Positions 40,638-49,216 of a DNA stretch of 64,000 bases are shown one piece after another. The stretch comes from CAWGMT01 sp963823675 (GTDB lineage Bacteria; Planctomycetota; Planctomycetia; Isosphaerales; Isosphaeraceae), in assembly GCA_963823675.1 (NCBI GenBank), contig CAWGMT010000012.1:496001-560000 (forward strand), in the 5' to 3' direction. How positions within the stretch are numbered: the first letter of the stretch is position 1; every line of letters starts with the position of its first letter. Under the pieces are notes generated by a model. It was not told where the DNA came from, made no database searches, and saw nothing but the letters and a program-made list of their open reading frames with translations. Both the position numbers and the translations under genes were made by a program.

Positions 40638-41717
40638 TCACGGCATTCCCCACGGCCCCGAGATGACCGAATGCTCACCAGCCGACTGCACGGCCGCTTC
40701 CAGCACGCGGACGACTTCCCGGCCCTGTTCGGCCGTCACCGCCAGGGGTGTGCCGTCAAGCAAGTGGTTGGCAATATTGCGGTAATAGCTATCCCAGTGG
40801 CCGCGGACAGTCGGGACTTGCGTCTCGACCAGCGGGCTGTTTTCACCCCCGCTGCGCAGCAAGGCATGATGTTCGGCGGGCTCGGCGGCGGCGTCGATAT
40901 CGCCGCCGCGGAGGGCGTCTTCCTGGGGGTCGATCCCGTGCTTCTGGAAGCTGCCATCCGTCCCGACGATCCACCAGCGAGGACGGTCGATCCGGCAGAC
41001 GCGGCTGTTTTCGACCTGGAAGAGGACCTGGCCGCTCGATGCGGACGGATCGGAGTCGAATTCCATGATGATGCGACCGTGGCCGCCGCTGTCGACCCCT
41101 TCCCAGGGCGCGGGGATGAGCCAGGCGGAGAGGCGGCGGCAGGGCCCCAGGCCCAGTTGCAGGGCCTGGTCGACCAGGTGCGCGCCCCAATCGTGGAGGA
41201 TCGTTCCCGCCGTCAGGAGGTGGCCGCGCCAGGTGCGTGGTGGTGCGTGGCGGCAGACGGAGCTTTCAAAGACCAGCGGCCGTCCCAGGAGCTTGCGCTC
41301 GAGCACTTGTTTGACGGTCAGGTAATCCCAATCCCAGCGACGGTTGTGGAAGACCGACAGCATCCGCCCGCCGCGGTCGCGGGCCGCGATCATGGCGTCG
41401 GCCTCCGAGGTTGAAAGGGCCATCACCTTGTCGACGACGCAGTGCTTGCCCGCCTGCAAGGCGCGCACGCAGAGCTCGGCGTGGGAATCGTGGGGCGTGG
41501 CGATCACCACCAGCTCGACGGCCGGGTCGGCCAGAGCTTCATCGAGATGGGCAAATCCGCGCAGGCCTTGTCCCCAAAGCGCAACCGCCTCGGCCCGAAC
41601 CGCGGCATCGCGGGCGACGATACCGTAGAGCGTCAACCGGGGCTGGCGGCGAATCAAGGGACAATGGAAAAACCGTCCGGCAAGACCATGACCAACCACA
41701 ACTGTAGGCAGCATCGC
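40638..41717 (-). CDS. Gfo/Idh/MocA family oxidoreductase
   Basis: A 359-residue protein. The NAD(P)-binding motif is VVGHGLAGRFFHCPL at the N-terminus, VVIATPHDSHAEL is the second Rossmann landmark, and the conserved Lys lies in VVDKVMALS, where family members usually have EKP. LHDWGAHLVDQAL carries the catalytic-region His/Asp. ATG 41717 is chosen; the frame upstream to 41765 is not conserved. Such enzymes oxidise or reduce sugars and inositols; the substrate cannot be inferred. A single family A repeat unit (41820) lies 100 bases upstream. Confidence 0.78.
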   Translation of the reverse strand, partial: AMLPTVVVGHGLAGRFFHCPLIRRQPRLTLYGIVARDAAVRAEAVALWGQGLRGFAHLDEALADPAVELVVIATPHDSHAELCVRALQAGKHCVVDKVMALSTSEADAMIAARDRGGRMLSVFHNRRWDWDYLTVKQVLERKLLGRPLVFESSVCRHAPPRTWRGHLLTAGTILHDWGAHLVDQALQLGLGPCRRLSAWLIPAPWEGVDSGGHGRIIMEFDSDPSASSGQVLFQVENSRVCRIDRPRWWIVGTDGSFQKHGIDPQEDALRGGDIDAAAEPAEHHALLRSGGENSPLVETQVPTVRGHWDSYYRNIANHLLDGTPLAVTAEQGREVVRVLEAAVQSAGEHSVISGPWGMP

Positions 41718-42021
41718 TCTTTCCCCAAAGTCGTCTGCACGCTTCCCGTGATCTTCTGTCCCCAAAACGAGTTTAACCCCCCATCACCCCTTCCTCGCAA
41801 GTGGGGGGACGGAGAAGAACATCATGCGGAGCGTGATGACTACACCAAGAACGATTTGACCAAAATGGCGTAATTCCTATAATGAAACGTCCTTTCGTGT
41901 ACGTTGTCCGGTCGGTTTGCTCGAAACAACACATCTGGGTTTGGAGAGTCGATGCGCGGCGGTTGAATGGGTGGATCGTCGCTCTTGAGCCTGAGGAATC
42001 CGTAAGCAGGAGGATGAGGCG
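41718..42021. other. Divergent intergenic region with one repeat unit
   Basis: About 304 bases between the oxidoreductase (minus) and the aminotransferase (plus). It holds one family A palindrome (41820-41843) and a short hairpin near 41780-41810 (CCCCCATC / GTGGGGGG). Otherwise nothing recognisable. Confidence 0.5.
41820..41843 (-). repeat. Single family A palindrome
   Basis: Reads CATCATGCGGAGCGTGATGA and then CTAC on the plus strand, the reverse complement of the family core with one mismatch (T for C) in the stem. On the minus strand it points towards the oxidoreductase start at 41717, as the arrays point towards their downstream genes. Confidence 0.8.
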
Positions 42022-43352
42022 ATGACACCTCTGGGTCGAGATGAGCCGCGGATTTTGGGACCGTTGCCAGGCCCCCGGGCCGCCGCCTGGCTCGAGCGCG
42101 ACCACCGCGTGATGTCGCCGTCGTACACTCGGGTTTACCCCCTGGTCGTCCGGCGGGCCAAAGGGGCGATGATTGAGGACATGGACGGAAATCGCTTCCT
42201 CGACTTCACGGCGGGCATTGCCGTCACCAATGTCGGGCACTCGCATCCTCGCGTGGTCGCGGCGATCCAGCGGCAGTCGCAGCGGCTGATCCACATGTCG
42301 GGGACCGACTTCTACTATGCGCCCCAGGTCCGGCTCGCGGAGCGTCTGGCCATCCTGGCGCCGGGTGCCGAGCCCAAGCGGGTGTTCTTCACCAACAGCG
42401 GGGCCGAGGCGATCGAGGCGGCGCTCAAGCTGGCGCGGCGGCACACGGGCGCAACCGCGCGCTGGCGTTCATCAACGCATTTCACGGGCGGACCTACGGA
42501 GCCATGTCGCTTTCCGGCTCGAAGCCCATGCAGCGGCGTGGCTTCTCGCCACTGGTTCCCGAGATCCACCACGCGCGATATGGCGATATCGAGAGCGTGT
42601 CGGCCTTGCTCCGCACGATCTGCCCGCCCGAAGAGCTGGCGGCGATCTTCGTCGAGCCGATCCAGGGAGAGGGGGGTTACATCGTTCCGCCCGCAGATTT
42701 TCTGCCCGGATTGCGCAGGCTCTGCGACGAACACCGGGTCTTGCTGGTCCTCGACGAAGTCCAGAGCGGCATGGGCCGAACCGGCAAGATGTTTGCCTGC
42801 GAGCACTGGGGCGTGGCCGGTGATATCGTCTGCATGGCCAAGGGGATCGCCAATGGGCTGCCGCTGGGAGCGATCATCGCCAGTGCGTCGGTGATGGACT
42901 GGCCCAGCGGCAGCCATGCCTCGACTTTCGGCGGAAACCCGGTGGCGTGCGCCGCTGCGCTCGCGACCCTGGGCCTGATCGAAAGGCGCTATCGCGCCAA
43001 TGCCGGCCGCCGCGGCCAGCAGCTTCGCGAGGGCCTGCTGGCCCTGGCTGGGCGGTTCGACTGCATCCACGAGGTGCGCGGGCTGGGGCTCATGATCGGG
43101 GTCGAGATCCACGACGGCGCGGGCAAGCCCGCGCCCGGCTTGCGCGACCGGATCATCGATCTGGCGTTTCACCGCGGGCTGCTTTTGCTTCCGTGCGGGG
43201 CGAGTACAATACGGATATGCCCTCCGCTCTGCCTGAGCTCGCGCCAGGTGGAAACCGGCCTCGAGCTCCTGGCTGACGCCTTCGCCGCTACCTTTGAGGA
43301 ATCTCACCATGTCACCGACCAGCACACCGACGGCCTCGCCCCCATCGTTTGA
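42022..43352 (+). CDS. gabT: Class III aminotransferase, 4-aminobutyrate type (frameshifted)
   Basis: About 443 residues after correction. FLDFTAGIAVTNVGHSHPRV, FFTNSGAEAIEAALKLARRHTG, AFHGRTYGAMSLSGSKPM, VEPIQGEGGY, LVLDEVQSGMGRTGKMF and the PLP lysine in CMAKGIANGLPLGA (about residue 274) place it with 4-aminobutyrate / 5-aminovalerate aminotransferases. One C missing at 42450-42451 breaks the frame; restoring it gives HTGRNRALAFINAFHGRT. ATG 42022 is preceded by AGGAGGATGAGGCG. The 3' end overlaps the next gene by 44 bases. It may act with the semialdehyde dehydrogenase at 35282. Confidence 0.85.
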
Positions 43353-44727
43353 CTGGAAGCGCTGGCCCGAAACCGAGGCCTTCGTCGACGACCTGATCGC
43401 TGCCGCCCTCGATGGAAACGCCTTTGCGGCCGACCTGGCCGGGCGGATGAAGCGCGAAACCGGGACCTCGTTCAAGGTCTGGATCGATCACATCGTAATT
43501 CGTGGCGGCTCCGCCGGGGCCAGCAAGCTCGCGGCCCTGGGCTACCAGCGGGAGCCGATCGTGCATTCGGTCGGCGTGCCGGTGTATGGGCATCCCGGCG
43601 GGATCTTTCCCCGCATCGCCCTCAGCCTGGAAGACGGAACAGCGGTTCCGAGCATCACGGAAATTGCCATCAAGGTCGAGTCGCTGCCTGCGTTCTCCCA
43701 GGCTCACGACCTGGGCCTGGCGATCGTCGGCTATCCGATGGGGCCCTGTCGGATCGCGCGGGTGCCGGGGAAGCGCACGGCGCTGGCAGTCGTCGAGCGG
43801 CGGGCCTATCGGGGGTTCGAGCCGTTTCCGGGCGAAATGGCCCGCGAGGGCCGCATGAAGCCGCACGCCGCGCGCGACGCCCTGGCGGTCCGCGACCTCT
43901 GGCAGTCCCGCCGCCGGCGGTTTGACACCGACCTTGAAGGATTTGACGCCACCGAGTCGACGCTCGAGCGGGCGATCGAGCTGGCGGGTTCGCCCGACCT
44001 CGCCTGCCACCTGGTCTTCGAGGTGGAGCGCGCATACTGGGAATTGCGCAACACCGCTGCTCGCGTGCAAAAAGCACGTCAGGACCGCCTGGGCCTGGGC
44101 TGGGCCAACCACGACCATCATACCTTCCGTTGCTCCAGACAGTTCTTTCCGCGCGTGATCAAGATCCTGGAGCGGCTCGGGTTCGAGCTGCGTGAGCGAT
44201 TCCATGCCGGGGCTCATGCCGGCTGGGGAGCGCAGATTCTGGAGAATCCGGTCACCGGGATCGTCATCTTCGCCGATCTTGACCTGGCCACGGAGGAAGC
44301 GAACGAAGACTTCGCCCATCAGTCCCTGCCGGACTTGCCACGGCCCGGCACCGTCGGCCTCTGGGTCGCACTGCACGGCGAGTCGATGCTGGAAGCCGGG
44401 TTGCACCACCTCGAAGCACAGTTCGAATTCGACGCATTGCGCGATGGGCTCAAGGCCGAGGCCGGCATCGAGACCATGCCGCCGTTTTCCGACTTCCCGT
44501 TCCTCAAGCAGGCCTTCACCGTCGGCGAGCGCTGGCCGGTCTCGAAGCATCGCGCCGACCGTGCTCTCGACCGGGGCTGGATCACCACCGCGGAACACGC
44601 CAAGTTTGTCGCCGAAGGAGCGATCGGCAGCCACCTCGAAAACCTGGAGCGACGCGAAGGCTATAAGGGGTTCAACCAGCAGGCCGTCAGCGCGATCATC
44701 GCTGCAACCGATCCCCGGCAGAACTGA
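43309..44727 (+). CDS. Conserved protein of unknown function, possibly VOC/DUF1338-like
   Basis: A 472-residue cytosolic protein starting at ATG 43309 (GAGGA 8 bases upstream), inside the 3' end of the aminotransferase. It has two halves with similar patterns: FKVWIDHIVIRGG near residue 60 and GWANHDHHTFRCSRQFFPRV near residue 265, each with a His that could be a metal ligand, followed by AGWGAQILENP. This recalls the vicinal-oxygen-chelate fold of DUF1338 (2-oxoadipate dioxygenase), but the match is weak and unproven. Coupling to an omega-aminotransferase suggests a step in amino-acid catabolism. Confidence 0.45.
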   Translation: MSPTSTPTASPPSFDWKRWPETEAFVDDLIAAALDGNAFAADLAGRMKRETGTSFKVWIDHIVIRGGSAGASKLAALGYQREPIVHSVGVPVYGHPGGIFPRIALSLEDGTAVPSITEIAIKVESLPAFSQAHDLGLAIVGYPMGPCRIARVPGKRTALAVVERRAYRGFEPFPGEMAREGRMKPHAARDALAVRDLWQSRRRRFDTDLEGFDATESTLERAIELAGSPDLACHLVFEVERAYWELRNTAARVQKARQDRLGLGWANHDHHTFRCSRQFFPRVIKILERLGFELRERFHAGAHAGWGAQILENPVTGIVIFADLDLATEEANEDFAHQSLPDLPRPGTVGLWVALHGESMLEAGLHHLEAQFEFDALRDGLKAEAGIETMPPFSDFPFLKQAFTVGERWPVSKHRADRALDRGWITTAEHAKFVAEGAIGSHLENLERREGYKGFNQQAVSAIIAATDPRQN

Positions 44728-44793
44728 CCGCGGCCCCGGCTCTTCCGACCCGCCTGGCTCCGCTTTTTTCTCCGTCACGAGGGCCCGCTTTCC

Positions 44794-46440
44794 GTGACAC
44801 GCCTCGATACCCAAGCCGCCAATCGACAACACCGCGAGAGCGATCTCCGCGCAGTCAGCAACGCCGTGAGCGCCGAGGAAGCCCGGTTGCGTCTCGGAGG
44901 AGGGGCCGCGGCGATCGACCGCCAGCATGCCAAGGGGCGAAAAACAGCGCGGGAGCGAATCGCAGCGTTGTTCGATCCGGCATCGCCATCGCTCGAGATC
45001 GGGCTCTGGGCGGCCTACCAAATGTACGAAGAATGGGGCGGAGCGCCGTCGGCCGGGGTCGTCACGGCGATCGGACAGGTACACGGACGTCGGGTCATGG
45101 TCGTGGCCAACGACGCGACTGTCAAAGCCGGGGCCTGCTTTCCGCTCACGATCAAAAAGATCCTTCGCGCCCAGACGATCGCCGGCCAGAACCGGCTGCC
45201 GCTGGCTTATCTCGTCGACTCTTCGGGGGTTTTCCTGCCGATGCAGGACGAGGTCTTCCCCGACGAGGACGACTTTGGGCGGATTTTTCGCAACAATGCG
45301 GTGCTGTCGGCACGCGGGGTCCCTCAGTTCGCCGCGATCATGGGCAACTGCGTGGCAGGCGGCGCGTATCTCCCGGTCCTGTGCGACACCGTGCTCATGA
45401 CCGAAGGCTCGGGGCTTTACCTGGCAGGCCCGGCGCTGGTCAAAGCAGCCATCGGCCAGGAGATCTCGCATGATGAGCTTGGCGGCGCCCACATGCACTC
45501 GGCGATCAGCGGAACAATCGACTACCGCGAGCCAGACGACGCGTCGTGCCTGGCGCGGCTACGGTGCTTGATCGCGCTTCTGCCTCCCGACCCGGAGCCT
45601 TCGGTGGATCGTCAAGCCGTCGAGCCGCCATCGCGTGCCGGCGACGAATTGTACAGTCTGGTCCGCTCGGACCCGTCCTCGCAGTACGACGTCAGGGACC
45701 TGCTGGCGGCGATCCTCGACGGCGGCCGCCTCGACGAATACCGCGCCGAGTATGGCAGGACCCTGGTCTGCGGTTTCGGGCGACTGGGCGGGTTGGGACT
45801 CGGCGTCGTCGCGACCCAGCGGCTGAGGTTCCGGCCCGAGGGAGGAGGGCCGTATCAGTTCGGCGGCGTGATCTACGGGGACAGTGCCGATAAGGCCGCC
45901 CGATTTGTGCTCGACTGCAATCAGAGCCGGCTGCCGATCCTCTTTATCCAGGACGTCAATGGCTTCGACGTTGGCCGCGACGCCGAGCGCAGCGGGATCA
46001 TCCGGCGAGGGGCCAAGCTCGTGAGCGCGGTCAGTAACAGCGTCGTGCCCAAGATCACGCTCATCATCGGCCATTCCTTCGGCGCGGGCAATTACGCCCT
46101 TTGCGGCAAGGCGTTCGACCCCCGATTCATCTTCGCCTGGCCGGCGGCGCGTTACGCCGTGATGGGCGCGCAGCAAGCCGCGCGGACCATGCTCGATGTC
46201 AACCTGGCCACGCTCAGGCGCCAGGGGAAGGCGGTTGATGACGCCGAGCTGACGGCCATGGCCAGAGACTTGCGCGAGCGGTACGACCGCGAGACCGATA
46301 TCCGGTATGCGGCCGCGCGGCTCTGGGTCAACGCAATCGTCGATCCGGTCAACACGCGCGAGGTGCTGAGCCTGGCGCTGGATGTTGCCGTGCGGCAGCG
46401 CGATTCGGTCGCGCTCGGGACGGGGGTGTTTCAGGTTTAG
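44794..46440 (+). CDS. Acyl-CoA carboxylase carboxyltransferase (beta) subunit
   Basis: A 548-residue protein from GTG 44794. It has the biotin-dependent carboxyltransferase fold in two crotonase-like halves. The N-half has KGRKTARERIAALFDP, GHIGxG-like VTAIGQVHGRRVMVVAND, YLVDSSGVFLPMQDEVFPD and GNCVAGGAYLPVLCD. The C-half has VVATQRLRF, PILFIQDVNGFDVGRDAE, IIGHSFGAGNYALCG and WPAARYAVMGAQQAA. These motifs match methylcrotonyl-CoA and geranyl-CoA carboxylase beta chains (AtuC/MccB-like). It opens a five-gene operon, but no biotin carboxylase alpha chain follows, so that partner must be encoded elsewhere. Confidence 0.85.
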   Translation: MTRLDTQAANRQHRESDLRAVSNAVSAEEARLRLGGGAAAIDRQHAKGRKTARERIAALFDPASPSLEIGLWAAYQMYEEWGGAPSAGVVTAIGQVHGRRVMVVANDATVKAGACFPLTIKKILRAQTIAGQNRLPLAYLVDSSGVFLPMQDEVFPDEDDFGRIFRNNAVLSARGVPQFAAIMGNCVAGGAYLPVLCDTVLMTEGSGLYLAGPALVKAAIGQEISHDELGGAHMHSAISGTIDYREPDDASCLARLRCLIALLPPDPEPSVDRQAVEPPSRAGDELYSLVRSDPSSQYDVRDLLAAILDGGRLDEYRAEYGRTLVCGFGRLGGLGLGVVATQRLRFRPEGGGPYQFGGVIYGDSADKAARFVLDCNQSRLPILFIQDVNGFDVGRDAERSGIIRRGAKLVSAVSNSVVPKITLIIGHSFGAGNYALCGKAFDPRFIFAWPAARYAVMGAQQAARTMLDVNLATLRRQGKAVDDAELTAMARDLRERYDRETDIRYAAARLWVNAIVDPVNTREVLSLALDVAVRQRDSVALGTGVFQV

Positions 46441-46484
46441 CGGCTCCAGGTTCATCGATTGAATTCTATCCCGGAGAAACGGTC

Positions 46485-47897
46485 GTGGTCTGGGGAACGG
46501 CAGGCAAGACGAGCGGAACCCTGGCAGTCGGCAACGGCGCCGGCTTCTGGGGCGATAACCTCGATGCGCCCTATCTGCTCGCACGCGATGGGGCGATCGA
46601 CGTGCTGACCCTCGAATACCTTGCCGAGCTGACCATGGCGATCCTGAGCCATTTGCGGTCCAAGGACAAACGCGCCGGTTTCGTGACCGACTTCCCGGAG
46701 CTGGTCGAGCGGCTGGCACCGATTCTCCAGGTAAAGGAAAAACTGGCCGTTGTTACCAACGCCGGCGGGCTCAACCCGCCATCGTGTGCGGCGCGATGTA
46801 GCGAAGTCCTGACGTCCGCCGGCCTGGGCGGAACGTCGATCGGCGTGATCACCGGCGACGATGTGCTGGATCGGATTAAAGACTGGATCAAGGACGGGGT
46901 TGATCTCTCTCACATGGAAACGGGCGAGCCTCTCGCGAGCGTGCTCGACCGCCTGGTCGCAGCCAACGTCTACCTGGGAGCAAGACCGATCGCGGAATGC
47001 CTCGCGGCAGGATCGCGCTTGGTCATCGCGGGGCGGGTTGCCGATGCCTCGCTGACCGTCGGCCCGGCGGCCGCCGCCTTCGGTTGGAGCTGGGATGACT
47101 GGGACCGGCTGGCCGGCGCGACGGTCGCGGGCCACCTGATCGAATGCGGAGCCCAGGTCACAGGCGGTCTCTGGCATGGCTGGGACACGCTTCCCGACCT
47201 GGCCGGGGTCGGTTATCCGATCGCCGAGATCGACGCCGGCGGCTCGTTCGTGATTACCAAGCCCCAGGGGACTGGCGGGCAGGTCACGATGGAAACTGTG
47301 ACCGAACAGCTTCTCTACGAGATCGACGACCCGTCGCGTTATCGGACGCCCGACGTTGATGCCGATTTCACGCGCCTGTCGCTTGATGAGGCCGGAGCCG
47401 ATCGGGTCGCGGTCGCCGGTGCTCGCGGACGGCCGCGGTCCGATCACCTCAAGATGGTGGCGGTCTATCGCGATGGATGGACGGCGAGCGGAATCTTGGC
47501 GGTGGTCGGGCGCGATGCCGCCGCCAAGGCGCGGGCCGCCGGCGCGATCGTGCTCGAGCGGGTGCGCCGCGCCGGCTTCGCGGTGGCAGACAGCCTGGTC
47601 GAGTGTCTCGGAGCGGGAGAAGTGGCGCCTGGAGTGCTGCGGCCGGCGGCCCCGCCCTTCGAGGTCGTGCTCAGGGTCACGGTGCGAGACCCCAGCCGTG
47701 CGGCCGTCGAACGGTTTTGCCGCGAGCTGGCGCCCCTGGTCACCGCCGGACCGCCGGGAATCGTGGGTTATGCATCGGGAAGGCCCTCGCCTCGCCCAGC
47801 GTTCGGATACTGGCCAGCGCTCCTGCCTCGAACCCTCGCTGAAGATCGCGTACGCTGGGAGGTGCGCACTGCCCAGGAATGCGACGGCTTTTCGTAG
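46485..47897 (+). CDS. AtuA-like protein, main domain (DUF1446)
   Basis: A 470-residue protein from GTG 46485 after CGGAGAAAC. VGNGAGFWGDNLDAPYLLAR is the N-terminal signature of the acyclic terpene utilisation AtuA / DUF1446 family. DVLTLEYLAELTMAIL, VVTNAGGLNPPSCA, LVIAGRVADASLTVGPAA, HLIECGAQVTGG and GGSFVITKPQGTGGQV complete it. The family is genetically tied to citronellol/geraniol or branched-acid degradation, but its reaction is not known. Here the C-terminal ferredoxin-fold domain is a separate gene (48014). Confidence 0.82.
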   Translation: MVWGTAGKTSGTLAVGNGAGFWGDNLDAPYLLARDGAIDVLTLEYLAELTMAILSHLRSKDKRAGFVTDFPELVERLAPILQVKEKLAVVTNAGGLNPPSCAARCSEVLTSAGLGGTSIGVITGDDVLDRIKDWIKDGVDLSHMETGEPLASVLDRLVAANVYLGARPIAECLAAGSRLVIAGRVADASLTVGPAAAAFGWSWDDWDRLAGATVAGHLIECGAQVTGGLWHGWDTLPDLAGVGYPIAEIDAGGSFVITKPQGTGGQVTMETVTEQLLYEIDDPSRYRTPDVDADFTRLSLDEAGADRVAVAGARGRPRSDHLKMVAVYRDGWTASGILAVVGRDAAAKARAAGAIVLERVRRAGFAVADSLVECLGAGEVAPGVLRPAAPPFEVVLRVTVRDPSRAAVERFCRELAPLVTAGPPGIVGYASGRPSPRPAFGYWPALLPRTLAEDRVRWEVRTAQECDGFS

Positions 47898-47932
47898 GTG
47901 CTGCGCAGGAATGACGTTCCCAATCCGCACTG

Positions 47933-47984
47933 GGAGCGGCCGCCTCTGATCGGTCGGATCGGTCGGATAAGAGGCGGCCGCTCC
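47933..47984. repeat. Perfect inverted repeat, family D
   Basis: Arms 47933-47947 and 47970-47984 (GGAGCGGCCGCCTCT and its exact complement), 15 base pairs, with a 22-base loop containing three copies of GATCGGTC-like sequence. It lies within the AtuA operon between the two AtuA parts and could attenuate transcription or stabilise the mRNA. Confidence 0.8.
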
Positions 47985-48013
47985 TGTTTCAGCCATGGAG
48001 GTCAACACCGCCA

Positions 48014-48382
48014 ATGCGCGCACCAACACGATCGATCCGCCTGGGCGACCTGGCGCACACTCGCAGCGGCGACAAGGGGGATCGCTCGAATATTGGGGTT
48101 GTGGCCAACGATGCGGGCAGTTATGCCTACTTGGCGGAGCATCTGACCGAGGAGGTCATCGCGGACTTTCTTCGGCCGATGGGCATCGGCAAGGTCCGGC
48201 GTTATGACTTGCCGGGCCTGCTCGCGTTCAACTTCGTAATCGACCACGCACTAGCGGGCGGGGCGAGCCGCTCGCTACGATTTGATACCCAGGGGAAGGC
48301 GCTGGGCGTGGTTCTCCTGGAATTGCAAATACCCGCTCCGGCCACCGCGCCTCTCCCGACTCAGGAGGTCTCTGCAACATGA
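48014..48382 (+). CDS. AtuA-like ferredoxin-fold domain protein
   Basis: A 122-residue protein corresponding to the C-terminal domain of full-length AtuA. IRLGDLAHTRSGDKGDRSNIGV at the start, then the LLAFNFVIDHALAGGASRSLR block with GKALGVVLLEL are its characteristic sequences. Encoded separately but close to the main domain, it probably forms a complex with it. Its stop overlaps the next start (ATGA at 48379). Confidence 0.85.
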   Translation: MRAPTRSIRLGDLAHTRSGDKGDRSNIGVVANDAGSYAYLAEHLTEEVIADFLRPMGIGKVRRYDLPGLLAFNFVIDHALAGGASRSLRFDTQGKALGVVLLELQIPAPATAPLPTQEVSAT

Positions 48383-49186
48383 GCTCTTTACTTGTGACCC
48401 GCCACGATAGCGGTCCGGTGGCCGTGATCACCCTGAATCGCCCCGAGCAGCGTAATGCGCTGTCGCGTGCCTTGGTGGCGCGGCTGCGAGACGCGCTCGA
48501 TGTTGTCGCCGTTGATTCCGCCATCCGAGCGGTCGTCCTGACCGGGGCCGGCGCGTGCTTCTGCGCGGGAATGGATCTCAAGGAGGCAGTGGACCTGGAG
48601 TACTTGCCCGAGGCCGAGCTCGAGACAATCGCGATCCTGCAAGAGTTCGCCGATACGATTCAAAAGCTGCATTCCCTGCCGAAACCAACCGTCGCCGCGG
48701 TCAATGGCGACGCGCTGGCGGGGGCGCGGGCTTGATGTCGGCGTGCGACCTGGCGGTCGCGGTCGAGACGGCGCGCATTGGCTATCCCGAGGTGCGCAGA
48801 GGGCTCGTTCCGGCGATCGTCATCCACGATCTCTGCCGCCAGGTCGGCGACCGCCGTTCGCGGCAGCTTCTGCTGACCGGCGAGCTCATCTCGAGCAAGG
48901 AGGCGCGAGACTGGGGCCTGGTGACCGCAGTAACGGCTGGTAACGCGCTCGAGGAAGCGATCGCAATCGCCCGGCGATTTGCGGAGTGTGCTCCATCGGC
49001 ACTGGCCACGACCAAGCTCCTGATCGATGAAGCCGCCTCGCGGCCGCGCGACCTGCGGGGCGCCGCGGCGGTGAGTGCGGCCTGTCGCGTGGCGGCCGAA
49101 GCGCGCGAGGGGATGCGCGCATTTCTGGAAAAACGCCCGCCCGGCTGGTCTTGGCAGGCGCAAGATCGCCACTTTCCAGTTGATAA
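48379..49186 (+). CDS. Enoyl-CoA hydratase/isomerase family protein (frameshifted)
   Basis: Crotonase-fold enzyme hydrating an enoyl-CoA. VAVITLNRPEQRNALSRALV, then VVLTGAGACFCAGMDLKE (oxyanion-hole region), and after one missing G in the run at 48719-48724, AALAGGAGLMSACDLAVA (second oxyanion-hole strand), YPEVRRGLVPA and EGMRAFLEKRPP. The open frame continues to 49373, over the next gene. A TGATAA double stop in another frame at 49181-49186, just before the next ribosome site, is where I think the gene really ends, which needs a second small indel near 49140-49175. Confidence 0.72.
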
Positions 49187-49216
49187 GAAGAGCCCGAACA
49201 CGGAGGAACCCTCGCC

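Noticed and set aside
43312..45498. Long open frame of 728 codons on the minus strand
   Set aside because: Antisense to two well-supported plus-strand genes; composition is that of high-GC codon-position shadow and no family motifs appear.
46452..48029. 525-codon minus-strand open frame
   Set aside because: Antisense to the AtuA genes, which have clear signatures.
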